This document shows positions 1-10,911 of a DNA stretch of 64,000 bases, one piece after another. Origin of the DNA: Agelas oroides. Taxonomy: Eukaryota; Porifera; Demospongiae; Agelasida; Agelasidae. A program made the position numbers and the translations under genes. Location of the stretch: assembly GCA_949130485.1 (NCBI GenBank), contig OX422188.1, forward strand, positions 4,725,307 through 4,789,306. Reading direction: 5' to 3'. Position 1 is the first letter of the stretch. Each line of letters begins with the position of its first letter. Under the pieces are notes generated by a model, which saw only the letters and a program-made list of their open reading frames with translations, was not told the origin of the DNA and ran no database searches.

Positions 1-2268
1 CCCACAATTCCAGTGCTAATTGTCAGTGCTGTAATTGCATTCTTCAGTTGATCCCCGTGAAGGTATAATTAATACCAGACCATAAACTCAGAGATAGATT
101 GTCATGCAGCCATTTCTCCTCTCTGGGTAACTTCAATCAAGTATGGGTGAGTGTTCAACACACAGGCTAAATCTAGCATCATGATAGTCCCTGCTGTCTG
201 TGTGCACACAGCCAAGTCTGTCATGGATGCATGCATGGTTGGCCGATTGTACAGTAGGTGTGCACACTCTGGCTGTCCTTCCTGGCTGGCTGTCATATAA
301 CTGTCTGCCATTCAAGCTCACATCATTACAGCAGTATTATTTATTAAGTTACTCACCACTGTCACACGTATAGGCAAAGAAATCATGCTCTAAAGCTGGG
401 TCTAAATCAGTTGTACTTGAACTGGCTACTTATCCCACAGGCCAAAATTTTCTCATTTCTGCTGGTTCATATGTAATTGTGGACTGAAGGTGCACAGGAT
501 TGTAACTAGCTACCCCATGAAGACAGTTGTTATGCACATCTGTTGCCTTGTCTCGCCAGACAATTTCATTCCATTCACTATATTTGACATTGTGTGTGCA
601 TACGACTCACCATAACCTTATAGCTAACCATTTTCCCAAATATACAAGTTCTGCATGCATGCCTCAATAGTTACTCCTAACACAGCTGATCCTCTCCGTG
701 CATTGACTATCCACAGAATCTTATATACTACTCATTGTAGATGAATGCTAATACCCAGCACAATTTTTGTTTTTAAAAAAATGTAGCTACCCAGGCCATG
801 TAGGTGGAGAGAGAGTGTACTTTTCTGATCTCTTCCTAGGTACAAGTGTATAGGTTGAAACACATATTGTAGGATAATGCAAAAAGAAATGTGAAAACAG
901 AGCCATGCAATGCCCAACTGGTACACTTTCACTAGCCAGCTGAAGTGTATTTTGAAGAACTCCTGCATGGCTGCAGATTGTTCCACTGTTGGATTTCTTT
1001 TTGTGCCTGGCTGTTGCACCTGAACATTCTGAAAGATCACTCTGTATGCAAGTCATGCCCCTACTCTGCACATACACATTCTTTGTTCAGGTGTTAGCTA
1101 TTTCGCATGTTTTCATGCATGTAGCCACAACTATTAGTATCAAAATCAACAATGTTGTGTCCCAATAGCTAGACACTGATATAATGGATGAGTGGCTAGC
1201 TAACTAGGGAGGCAAAAAGGTAGCTGGTGGGCTAAGGTCACAGTCACATCTTTGCCATGTGCCTTATCATGTGCCCTGAGCCCCTCCTATTGTTAAGTAC
1301 ATAAGGCTCACCAAATGATTGAAACCACATGTATAGTCCTTTTTGTGTTTTCATCTGGATGCTCGATGTTCTCTTGCCACTTTGCTTAGATACTTTGTGC
1401 AGGCTTGTACAAACTATGAGTAACTATAAGGTACTATAGTAAATTATGAGCCAGTTCGTTCTAACATTTTGGATCTATAATTTCTATTTCTTATTCTCAG
1501 TTTTCATTTCCTGCTTGCCATATGCCTAAGGTAGTAGTTATACCATGAGCTTTGGGATTCTAGGGATAGCTGCCTGATTGTACCTAGCTTGTACCCAGGC
1601 CGTTGAGAGCAGAAATGCAACCTTGAGTGCAGCTAAGTTCATGGGAATACATAAAACTGCACAAAGGGTAAAAACCCATACACCCACCGGCCATATATAT
1701 CCTCACACACTCTAATTAATTTTGACAGTTACCATAGAAGCCTCTGTACCATAAGATCCATGTACGACTTTCAAAGGAATAGCTTAGTGGACACAGATAT
1801 TGTACCCTATGGTGGTTTCTTTGATACAGTCACACATCATGATGCAAGACTCATTGTTTTGACTCAGTGTCTGACTTCATTGGCTCTCACCAGAAGCACA
1901 GTCACATCTGATCCCTTCAACTGCTCATGTTGCACAAATGAGATGTGGGAGGGTGCATGGGTGCCACTTAATGTAGCTAAGGAAAGGAAAGTTATCCCCT
2001 ACAAGTCAAAAATAGCCTATGAGTCAATTTGACTTACTGTATTTTTACTGCTGCTGAGATCTAGCACTTCATATCTGAACCAAAGGTATACCCTCAGCCT
2101 AACTTTGTTCCCAGTCCTTCCATCCATCCAGTTTTGACTTTATGCATAGCTACTGCAAGTGATCAAAAGCTGGACAGTGGGAAGGAGCGACTTGGAATGA
2201 GGCTAACATACCCACCATCCTTATTGAGCTTTTAAATAGTAGATTCTCGGATTCATTATATATTCCAG
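1..2268. other. No supportable gene; AT-rich flank
   Basis: Both strands hold only short open frames without recognisable domains. A 90-codon frame at 1760-2032 (+) lies just upstream of the lipase fragment, but I could not align it to the LCAT family in a sensible order. It may be intron or 5' flank of that gene. The stretch ends with a plausible acceptor (ttccag at 2263-2268). Confidence 0.5.
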
Positions 2269-3035
2269 CATTGTCTTCAGATGAACTGTACAAAACTGGC
2301 TACTACTCTCATGTGAGAAACCTGATAGAGACTATGCATAATAGTAGTGGGGGAGAAAAGGTGACAATTGTGGTCCATAGCATGGGTGGCATTGTGTCAC
2401 TGTACTTTCTCAATGAAGTGGTCACTCAGGAATGGAAAGACCAGTACATCAATGCCTGGGTCACTCTCTCAGGAGCCTGGTCTGGAGGGAGCATAGGAGT
2501 AAGTAGAGTAATCACCGGCCCACTTCATTTAGCTTACCGCACATTTCAGAGCTCAGTATGGCTGTTACCAACCCCTCTATTTGGAATAACACAGTACTTG
2601 TGACATCAACCAGTCGAGATTACACAGCCAGTGACTATATGAACATCTGTTTGTGGACATTGGCTATCCCCAAGGGTACCAGATGTACCTGAGAGTTCGT
2701 CCACTAAATGATAACTATCCTGCCCCCCATGTCCCCATTCACTGTTTTTATGGTGTAACTATGGTGATGGAGATGGTTCTGTCAACCTCCTGAGCTCACA
2801 AGTGTGTCTGAAATGGCAGAATGAACAAAGTGAACCATTCTCTACATTAACCTTCTCTGGAGTTGATCATACACAAATCGTAACTAACACAGAAGTGCTT
2901 GAGGCTGTTGCAGAGATCGTGCATGCCCCCATGCCCAGTTCACCCATGCCTACTTCTGCTGCAGCAAGTGCTGCTGCCAGTCTTGTACTGATGTTGGGCA
3001 GTACTACAGTACTGTTTATGCTCGTGTTTGAGTAA
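2269..3035 (+). pseudogene. LCAT/PLA2G15-like lipase fragment, frames broken
   Basis: This resembles the C-terminal half of the lecithin:cholesterol acyltransferase / group XV phospholipase A2 family of secreted or lysosomal serine acyltransferases. A good acceptor precedes the first codons. The first frame (2271-2603) holds the nucleophile elbow VHSMGG followed by a conserved SLYFL-like helix and a SGAWSGG segment. A second frame from about 2580 reads VTSTSRDYTASDYMN, and a third from about 2650 reads VDIGYPQGYQMYLR. The frame from about 2770 reads GDGDGSVNLLSSQVCLKW, then DHTQIVTN, which matches the family's Asp and His motifs. These pieces are in the right order, but three frame changes are needed. 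Roughly 20 residues normally present before GDGDG are missing. It ends in a hydrophobic tail (about 2955-3033), unusual for the family. Upstream exons were not found. A poorly assembled functional gene is the alternative to a pseudogene. Confidence 0.75.
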
Positions 3036-3395
3036 CAACAAGGATTATGACTCTATATATATGTATGGATGATTACTGCAATTATTAGTGTACCCTAGCT
3101 ATACATTTATTATGCAACAGAACGGTTATTTTGTATGCACTATTGATTGAGTTGCATCCAGCTATAGACCAGCCTACATCATGATGATTGATTACACTTC
3201 GTGACACTGACTTGCTCACCTAGCTATCACGGCAATGGAAGATAAAGAGGAGGAGAAAGAGGGATCTGAATTTATCCATGGTTAATTGAAGCATGCAGGC
3301 TGTCATGTAGCTATCTCTTCTTACTAGTACCACCAACCTGCTGCCACCACTGTTAAACTCATTGAGGATACACTTAAAACTGCAGCAGAGAAGAA

Positions 3396-4054
3396 GCACT
3401 TGGAGAAGGTGTGCACCTGCTCTCACTATACATAGTGTACAATGTAGGGCTGCACTTGGAGAAGGTGTGCACCTGCTCTCACTATATACATAGTGTACAA
3501 TGTAGGGCTGCACTTGGAGAAGGTGTGCACCTGCTCTCACTATACATAGTGTACAATGTAGGGCTGCACTTGGAGAAGGTGTGCACCTGCTCTCACTATA
3601 CATAGTGTACAATGTAGGGCTGCACTTGGAGAAGGTGTGCACCTGCTCTCACTATATACATAGTGTACAATGTAGGGCTGCACTTGGAGAAGGTGTGCAC
3701 CTGCTCTCACTATACATAGTGTACAATGTAGGGCTGCACTTGGAGAAGGTGTGCACCTGCTCTCACTATACATAGTGTACAATGTAGGGCTGCACTTGGA
3801 GAAGGTGTGCACCTGCTCTCACTATACACAGTGTACAATGTAGGGCTGCACTTGGAGAAGGTGTGCACCTGCTCTCACTATACATAGTGTACAATGTAGG
3901 GCTGCACTTGGAGAAGGTGTGCATACATAGTGTACAATGTAGGGCTGCACTTGGAGAAGGTGTGCACCTGCTCTCACTATACATAGTGTACAATGTAGGG
4001 CTGCACTTGGAGAAGGTGTGCACCTGCTCTCACTATAGTGTATAATGTAGGGCT
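3396..4054. repeat. 56-bp minisatellite, about 12 copies
   Basis: Tandem copies of a unit containing GCACTTGGAGAAGGTGTGCA followed by CCTGCTCTCACTATACATAG. The usual period is 56 bp, with some 58-bp copies carrying an extra TA and one 42-bp copy near 3913 that lost 14 bases. Copies are almost identical. The open frames seen on both strands here come from the repeat and are not genes. Confidence 0.95.
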
Positions 4055-4227
4055 GAACTGGATTAGTAGTTAGACACAAAATCAAACTTGAACTTTGAGG
4101 AGTGGTACCCTTTGAATTCCTTGCAGCTAAATAATGTGTTCAACATCAGGGTCCTAAAAGGTGTGAGGGGCAGATAAGGTAACACATTCATATCCCATGT
4201 TGCTCTTAGTTGCAAACAAACAGTGCT
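4055..4227. other. Spacer between minisatellite and Penelope-like element
   Basis: Unique AT-rich sequence with no gene signal. It ends at the left target duplication (4228-4238). Confidence 0.5.
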
Positions 4228-4236
4228 GTATCTCAA

Positions 4237-4340
4237 ATGTCAGTTTTTTCGCTCTCGCACCAACCAAATAACAACCAGATAGTTCTCAAGTTGGGATCAA
4301 ACGTTTCGGCCACTATACAGTGCTCATCAGTGCAATACAG
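4237..4340. repeat. Terminal inverted repeat, downstream copy (element 3' end)
   Basis: Almost the exact reverse complement of 5691-5797. Differences are a few substitutions and a short gap in the hammerhead stem. It carries the minus-strand hammerhead-like core. Confidence 0.92.
4290..4340 (-). ncRNA. Degenerate hammerhead ribozyme in Penelope-like terminal repeat
   Basis: The minus strand reads CTGATGA (4330-4324), a GC..AGTGGC stem II with a GTAT loop, and GAAA (4307-4304), followed by CGTTTGATC. This is the hammerhead core order. The minimal type I form known from Penelope-like elements ends in GAAAC-GUUU-GUH; here the last part is GATC, so the cleavage triplet is damaged. Stem II is also short by several pairs. 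Activity is doubtful. Confidence 0.7.
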
Positions 4341-4536
4341 ACAGTACAACTGCATGAGAATAAATACAGCAAGGGAAAAGTGGCGGGAATAAAAGGTGGG
4401 TGAAGAAATTTTGAAAACATAACAGAACAAAAATAAAAAACAAGGAGAGGGAGGAGACAGTACAGGGCATATATACAAGACTGGGAGACTTGAAAATGTG
4501 TAGACAGTTTTGAAGGTGGGGGGAAGGGGTGGAGAG

Positions 4537-5714
4537 CTATGATGAAAGATGGCTGGTCTGTGTGATCAACTGATCGTAGACTGTTGGTAACATGCCTCTC
4601 TCTCTGTTCAAGGGTTGTGGTTGTCTGCGGATGTGCCAACTCTCCAGGGTGCATCGCTGTTGGAGGAGGGGGCTGGCATCGATGACTTTGGCATCTGACC
4701 AATCATTGTCATGGCCATAGCATGTTCGGCAAGGGCAGAGGTCATAGAGTTGGCTGTTGTCAGGGCCCATTTGTGTTCCTTGAGGCGGTGCATCAGAGTC
4801 CTTCCCGTCTGGCCTATATAAGTGGCGGGCAGTCACCACAAGCATAGATATATGACATCTATGCCACAAGGGACCTTGTACACCACTCCTGCCTTCTCCT
4901 CTGGTGGGACAGGGTCTTTTACTCGAGTCAGAAGATTCCTGAATGTTTTGTGCGGTTTGAAACAGGTCCTGATGCCGAGGGGAGCCAGCACTCTTCTGAC
5001 TGCCTCAGACGTGCGGTTCACATACGGGATGACCACAGAAGCCTCTGGGAGTGTGTTGGCCTGCTGTTGGTGTGTTGGGTGGGGAAGGGTGAGGATCCGG
5101 TCAGGGTATCCATTATTTGTCAGGGCCTCTCTGACATGTTGTTCCTCCTCAGTCTTGTCATCAGCAAAAGTGCAGAGACGCTCCGCCCTATGGTACAACG
5201 TCCGGACCACTGCCACCTTGTGTGCCAGGGGGTGATGAGACTGAAAGTCAAGATATTTCTCAGTATGGGTTGGCTTCCTGTAAACGTTTGTGGATAGGGA
5301 TCCATCTGTACGATGTGTGATCTCTGTGTCCAGGAATGGCAGAATGCCATTTTCCTCCATCTCATAGGTGAACTGAATTGATGGTTCGATTGTGTTGAGG
5401 TGGGCATGAAAGGAGTGGACCTCATCAGGAGGAAGAGCAGTGCAGGTGTCATCCACATATCTCTTCCAGAAGGGTGGTGGGTGTGAGTACGTAGACAGGG
5501 CTCTCTGCTCTACATCCTCCATGACAAGATTTGCCACTGTGACAGACACTGGAGATCCCATGGCTGTGCCAAAGGACTGTTGGTAAAATTGTCCTTGGTA
5601 TGCCAAGTAGGTAGCATTGAGGCAAAACTGGAGGAGTGTGACAACCTGGGGTGGGGAGAGGGCAGTGCGGTCTCCCAGGGAGGTATCAGCCTGTATTGCA
5701 CTGATGAGGGCCAC
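4537..5714 (-). pseudogene. Penelope-like RT and GIY-YIG endonuclease, frameshifted
   Basis: The main frame (5714-4833) carries QSFGTAMGSPVS, the catalytic YVDDT, LPFLDTEI, and YRKPTHTEKYLDF, all typical of Penelope-like RTs. It continues into VVYKVPCG, the start of the linker and GIY-YIG domain. The frame then shifts near 4850. Codons downstream read YIGQTGRTLMHRLKEHK, the YIG half of the nuclease, and ALAEHAM. A second shift near 4720 leads to HDNDWSDAKVIDASPLLQQR and a final REx-like segment ending near 4570. In an intact element the enzyme copies RNA into DNA at a nick made by the nuclease. Here the N-terminal RT is missing and the nuclease is split, so the copy should be inactive. Confidence 0.88.
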
Positions 5715-5797
5715 TGTATAGTGGCCGAAACGTTTGATCCCAACTTGAGAACTATCTGGTTGTTATTTGGTTGGTGTGAGAGCGAAAAAACTGACAT
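5691..5797. repeat. Terminal inverted repeat, upstream copy (element 5' end)
   Basis: Inverted partner of 4237-4340. The truncated RT frame begins inside this repeat, so the first codons of the long minus-strand frame are not RT sequence. Confidence 0.92.
5695..5745 (+). ncRNA. Degenerate hammerhead ribozyme, inverted copy
   Basis: The plus strand has CTGATGA (5701-5707), then a 7-bp stem II (GGCCACT / AGTGGCC) closed by a GTAT loop, then GAAA (5727-5730) and CGTTTGATCC. The stem is better kept than in the other copy, with one extra G next to the core. The orientation is opposite to the element's coding strand because it lies in the inverted upstream terminal repeat. Confidence 0.72.
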
Positions 5798-5840
5798 GGA
5801 TATACCCAACCACACAGGACTCTACAAATGTATCTCAAAT

Positions 5841-6289
5841 ATAGCTACTTGCCTGAATATCTGACACCAAGATTCACAAGGTGAAAAATGGAAGAAATTT
5901 GACGTTTCACTGGCTGTTTTCCATCTATCCTGTAGGCTGGCTCTACATGTAATGGCATATCCACATTTGCAATTGCCTCTATTATCTACAGAACAGTCAA
6001 AGATTCATGTACAAAGGAAATTTTATTTTTTCCCCAGTGTTGGCTTTGATAAATGTGGCATATGGAAATATTATGTGCAGTGGTTTTGTAGACTGATCTC
6101 CACCTAGCAGTGTAGTTTAAGTAAAAGAGTTTTGAATTGATATGAGTGATTCTTGGGAGGTTCCAGTAGTCAGTAGCCAGGCCAACTATTACACCTGTAA
6201 AATCTTAGTATTCATATTGATGAACTGCATATTGAGAATTGATCACATATTATAGTAGATATGTACAGCATGAAAGATGTGGTGTGTGT
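5841..6289. other. Spacer, no gene seen
   Basis: AT-rich sequence between the Penelope-like element and the 3' end of the cupin gene. It probably includes the cupin 3' untranslated region. No clear feature otherwise. Confidence 0.5.
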
Positions 6290-7478
6290 TCAACTGCAGA
6301 AGTCCTCAGCTTTGAAGTCATCACTCACTGGAATAAATATAGAATGCCGTGTTCTTCCTCCAACTGCTCTTGAGAAGTGACCCTTACCTGTGGGGTGTTG
6401 AGGGTATGTACATTTATTACCCACTACAGTATGTGTGTAGGGCAACTCACTCACTCACCCACCCACTCACTCACCCACCCACTCACTCACCCACCCACCC
6501 AGCCACCCGCCCGCCCGCCTGCCCGCCCACCCACCCACCCACCCACCCACCCACTCACTCACTCATTCACTCACTTACTCACTCACTCACTCACTCACTC
6601 ACTCACTCACTCACTCACTCACAATTATAATGCAACAAGCAAGTCTATTGGGACATTAGAGAGAAAGTTGGTGGTACTGAACTGTCTGCATGGCTCAGAA
6701 AGGTATAAATGTGCATGGCACTGTACATTGTACAACCAAGCTCCACAAAATGTTCCACACACATACACTTTCATACAGACACTTCTACACATAGCCTCAT
6801 CTCCGGCACAAGAGCCTAGAATGAGGTTATCCCACACATCAGACACACCAGTGGTATCCTCCACAAAGAACACCTCTCCCTGCCGTATGAGCCTCTTCTC
6901 ACCACTGCACACCTCCACCTCCACATCTGCATCAAGGTTAACAATAAACTGTCGCTGAGGAGCATTATGCCAGGAGTAGTGGTAGTCTCCAGGGGTCTGA
7001 CGGAACACCACACCTGCTGCACCAATCAGTTTTGAGAGATAGCCTATGTCACCTGCAGCAGAGAAAACAACTCCAGTTCAAGGTACAACACCTTGATTGG
7101 GTACCTGCCTGAGCATGACGAGAACCATTTCAACCTTGTGGTGTAACACCAGCAGCTGACCAGTATAGGCATCACACAGGCAGATCATCCTTGTTCTATA
7201 AAGATGTAGTTATGGTATGAACAACCACCCAGATTCAAGGTCTGACTAAGGGCCAACAACTCTCACAACAGGCAATCAGTGATCAAAATATAGGATGCTA
7301 CTTTCCTTCTAGCTGGTTTCATAACCATACATACATTACCTGAGCCCTCCATTCTGATTTTGAAGCTTCCAAATCTTGACTGGCCATCTTCATCTGAATA
7401 AATGCGGGTGACTGTGAAGTGTTTACTCTCACCCTCACTACCACCCCCACCGTGCTGCAACTGGTTTGTTGATGTCAT
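6290..7478 (-). CDS. Cupin-domain protein, three exons, 146 aa
   Basis: Exons at 7478-7340, 7052-6849 and 6387-6290 join with GT/AG junctions, all phase 1, giving exactly 147 codons including TGA. The protein opens with a low-complexity stretch, then TRIYSDEDGQSRFGSF, DIGYLSKLIG, FRQTPGDYHYSWHNAPQRQF and VNLDADVEVEV. It ends with EVFFVEDTTGKGHFSRAVGG and SIFIPV. These segments and their order match small single-domain cupins common in bacteria and scattered in eukaryotes. His residues in YHYSWHNAP and GKGHF are candidate metal ligands. The substrate is unknown. The ATG at 7478 gives a short N-terminus before the fold and no signal peptide is seen, so a cytosolic protein is likely. The second intron holds the large (ACTC)n/(ACCC)n tract. 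Confidence 0.88.
6445..6622. repeat. (ACTC)n/(CACC)n simple repeat in cupin intron 2
   Basis: About 178 bp of CACT, CACC and CGCC tetranucleotide repeats. The plus-strand open frames here (poly Thr-His-Pro-Ser) come from the repeat. Confidence 0.95.
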
Positions 7479-9598
7479 AGTGAGATACCTGGGTATAATG
7501 GTGCATTGTCACTCTGTGTGTGGAAATAACATAGCCTAGGAGAGAGCCTGGCTAACAAGTCTATGGTAAGGATGAAGCTAAGTGGCTGGAGTCGTGCACT
7601 CACTGCACAAAAATAGTTTTTGATCCTAGATTCTTCCTGTCCAATAGAATGAAAGTAAGGAGGAAGGGGGGGGATCGTAAGAACCATCACAGGTTTGTGT
7701 GGGCAGACTAAAGACTCAGGAAAGCACACAGAAAAAAATACTGAGTAACTTACCACGCACAGGTAGCTAGTTTAGTTGTAAAACCAAAAGTGAAGGACTT
7801 CCATGCATGTACGTTGTTACTAAATAAATAACCTGATGGGTGAGTCTAGGAACAAGATTAGGGTCAACTAGTTAATGTGAGCCGTCACTATTGCAAGGAA
7901 TGGAATTACTGAAGTAAAAAAAGTGAATGTGGCTGACAGAAAATATACAGTGCCCTTCAAAGTGATTGGAAATATCCCATGACTGGAATTAACCTGTCAT
8001 GTGCATGTAGCAGTGTTGTAGACCATGAAACACTACTGTCTCACATGGGTATAATCCTTAAAACTTGAATTTCAGCCATCTGGTGCAGATTTGTAGCTCT
8101 AACAACACCCACTCATTAGCAAACTTTAAATAATCACTGCTCTTGATCAGCAAATGCTCTTAAAAATGAAAACTGACAGAAATAGAGGCACTACAAAGTG
8201 ACAGGAATGTTTTCCAAGTTTGTTTGTGCAAAGAAGAAACAGATGAGGCAGTCACATTGTAGTGACAATTATGACTATCCGAGGGCAAGAATTGTGACTA
8301 CAAGTTAGAAGAAGCACTGTATGGATAAAGTCATGACGGGTGTAAGCCTTTTTTGACTGAGCCATCTGGCTACTTAACCATTTTTACATTTCCATTTTTC
8401 TTTTTCCATTTCCATTTCCCATTCCTACTTTTAGAGTGTCCCAGTTTTTGATGAGTCTCATGCCTTCAATACTAGATTAGTCATGAGAGGCAGTTTTAAC
8501 TTGCCAGATGATTTCGGTTTTGGCAAAAATCTTATGTGCCCACCGTAACTTCATTCATAGAGCACTTCTTGTAGCTTGTATCTTAGCTTGTATCTACGAT
8601 TGTTGCCCTTGGAATGTCATGTAGAGCCAACTATCACATGATTGTGTCCTGCCCGCTCCTCTGGGCTACCCTGTGCTAAACACTGATGCCATTTTACAAC
8701 CAAGCAGAGCAGCCACCATGCCTAGTACATCACTGGCTCTGAATGTGACACTCGCCCACTTCCCCCAGTCCTATAACCTTTCTGCTTGCTTCATGAGCAA
8801 ACCCTCTCTTTACAGTTCATTGGCTAATGCTATCTGTCTCACGAAGTCAACTCTCACACGAAATACCAAGCTCTCCGGTCTTCATAACAAACATAATTTA
8901 CTAAGAACTCAAGTCTCAGGTACCTGATGCTCATCCTCAACACTGACTTCCTGCAGATCAAGTTAGTTGTAGTTTCTATCACAGATGATAGGGACGTCAT
9001 TGTTCAGCCCTGGCAGCTCATGGTACGGGGCGGGGCGTATAGATGTAAACATCCGCCAATTAATACAATTTAGCACTTCCGGTGAAGTATGCGCGCTCAG
9101 CTGCGCGGCGTAGACGATCTTATTGTTGGGAGTTCGACAGCAAAGCACAGAGACCTGAAGTGCACCCCCTACACTTAGTAAGCAGACCGAGGCAATACAT
9201 CCTACACGAAAAAAAGAACGGTGTGACACTTCGATCCCACTCTCTTCTTGGTCAGCTGTTCTAGCAGTTACCTGCGTGAAATGCGTATACGTATCCGCTA
9301 GCTTCTTACAGTGCCGCCTGTGCACCGTCTGCATGAGGCACACTCTGCGCATACACGTGAAACGCAGCTCCTTTATAAACGGATATAAATCGTGCACAGA
9401 TTATCATAGATAGTATAGCCCCAGTTCCTGGGGTTATACCATCTATGAGATTACTAAGCAGGAGCGCCATGATGAGACACTGCAAGCACAGGTAAAACTA
9501 CATACATAACAGTTGTTCTCTTGCCTTTTGACAGCTCAGTTGTAGGAAGTAGTGGTGAGTAAAAGGTCACACGACGTACCTAGTACCCGCAAGCTACC
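7479..9598. other. Intergenic stretch; possible cupin promoter side
   Basis: No frame here shows a known domain or splice-consistent exons. An 84-codon plus frame (8673-8927) and a 144-codon minus frame (9397-8963) lack recognisable motifs. Around 9020-9120 the sequence is richer in G+C and CpG than its surroundings, which might reflect a promoter or a transposon. Confidence 0.45.
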
Positions 9599-9677
9599 TA
9601 GCCCCGTCCCCAGGCCCCACCCAAAAAATCGGGAGTAACCTTTCCCGATTTTCGGGCGGGGCCTGGGGACGGGGCTA
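9599..9677. mobile_element. 79-bp palindromic MITE
   Basis: Left arm TAGCCCCGTCCCCAGGCCCC and right arm GGGGCCTGGGGACGGGGCTA are perfect inverted copies. The pairing continues inward through AATCGGGA/TCCCGATT around a 7-bp centre. The ends match those of the 61960-62589 element, so this looks like a solo or deleted copy of the same family. Confidence 0.8.
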
Positions 9678-9841
9678 CCAGTGCCACGTCTACGGTGACC
9701 CCACCTTCTTCCGAAACGGTAAAAGTTGCATTACGTCACACTTACGTTCGTATTGCGATGCGAAGTTGCTCATGGTCAAATGGTTTAATAGGGTGTGCTA
9801 CAGTTTATATATATACTCTTGCATGGAACAATTCAAGTTTA

Positions 9842-10420
9842 CAGTAATAACGGACCCTCCGAAAGCAGACTACCTCTCTACAGCGGAGAGATCACTTGCC
9901 CCCGACTGATTTTACCATCGAAATAATACATTTCGAACCTCCGAGAAGCGGACACCTCTCAACTCCGTACAACGGACACTGATGAGCCCCAGACTTACCT
10001 TAGGCTTAGCCAATACAAAATTACCTCCGAAACGGATAATGGTTTTGTACAGAATGCGAACGCTTGTCGACCGCTTTCGCCACTGTCGGTGGTATTAGCA
10101 CTGCTGTTCATCGTGCTAGCCTTTCTCGCCATGGTACAGCAACGGAGAGGTCCGAAAATGCGACCTCATTGTGTTCAACAGCCCGAGCACAGATTACCAC
10201 GCCTACCGAAAGTAAGGCCTATACCGAATGCCCATAACGGATACCTCCGCATTCCGGATACGCTGCGGTGGTCCTTTCCACTGTATTCTGAAAGGTCGTT
10301 AGCTACGTACAGATATCGATCATGGCGAGTGATTTTGTTACTGTATAAATATATGTCATGATTGCATCATTCTACATTTTTATGCAAGTAGTATTGCTCT
10401 TGCCATCTTGCAATTGAAAA
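9842..10420 (+). mobile_element. Truncated pogo/Tigger-like MITE
   Basis: Homologous along most of its length to the complete element at 25745-26391, including the CAGTA...ATAACGGA start, the CTCCGAGAAGCGGACACCTC segment and the ATTGCTCTTGCCATCTTGCA segment. It stops where the other copy continues to its right terminal repeat. A small frame with a hydrophobic LALL(F/L)IVLAFLAMVQQ stretch is present in both copies. Confidence 0.78.
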
Positions 10421-10554
10421 TATATGCACAGTACCATGCCTGTCACCTTCACATTTCCACATTGTAGTTAGTCTTGACCCTCTGGAACCGTACACGCACA
10501 CAAGAGAGGAGGGTCTGGTCACTCTGGTGAATATGATGTCAGAGATGAAGTGTG

Positions 10555-10812
10555 GGGTTGCTGGTGGCCTATTGGTTAAAGCACTGGACTGCGGATTGAA
10601 AGGTCCAGGGTTCCAGTCCCACTAGCAGCAGAGATTTATTTCTCTTCTGGGTGCACTCAGCCCTACCTCAAAAATTGAGTAGAAGGTTTTCCTTCGCGTC
10701 CTTCGGAGGGGACGTTAAGCCGTCGGTCCCGGGGAACCCCTTAAAATTAGCCCAAGTGCTATTGGGGATTTCCTCGTTAACTGGGTCATCCCAGGTAAAC
10801 CATAATAAATAA
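10555..10812 (+). mobile_element. tRNA-derived SINE
   Basis: It begins with a tRNA-like head. TGGCCTATTGG fits an RNA polymerase III box A and GGGTTCCAGTCCC fits a box B, at normal tRNA spacing. The body includes CTTCGGAGGGGACGTTAAGC and GTCGGTCCC, resembling a central domain shared by several animal SINE families (recognised from memory, not searched). It ends in an AATAAATAAA tail directly before the LINE. Confidence 0.8.
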
Positions 10813-10911
10813 AGTGTGCATGGTTTTGTCTGCTTGTCTGTTTTTCGTCCTACGTCTGCGGCCTCCTTTCTCCGACAGTGCTGTACCTCGAGCCGAAATT
10901 GTTGTTGAACT

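Larger units (their letters stand above)
4239..5829 (-). mobile_element. Penelope-like retroelement copy with inverted terminal repeats
   Basis: The insertion is bounded by an 11-bp direct repeat GTATCTCAAAT at 4228-4238 and 5830-5840, read as the target-site duplication. Coding sense is the minus strand. It holds the C-terminal half of a reverse transcriptase and a GIY-YIG endonuclease region, the domain order that defines Penelope-like elements. About 105-bp inverted copies of one terminal sequence lie at 4237-4340 and 5691-5797, each with a hammerhead-like core. The RT lacks its N-terminal part and runs straight into the upstream terminal repeat, so this is a 5'-truncated copy with an inverted terminal piece, as described for this class. 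Confidence 0.9.

Noticed and set aside
1760-2032. Upstream exon of the LCAT-like lipase
   Set aside because: Possible local matches (CTNEMWEGAWVPLN) do not fit the family's order or reading, so I left it unassigned.
3396-4054. Possible CRISPR-like array
   Set aside because: There are no variable spacers and the genome is eukaryotic. It is a plain tandem repeat.
3220-4085. Frames repeating MHTFSKCSPTLYTMYSESRC on the minus strand
   Set aside because: They follow the 56-bp minisatellite in every frame and have no splice or domain support.
8963-9397. 144-codon minus-strand frame
   Set aside because: No recognisable domain, odd composition and no conserved neighbour. It could be coding, but nothing supports it.
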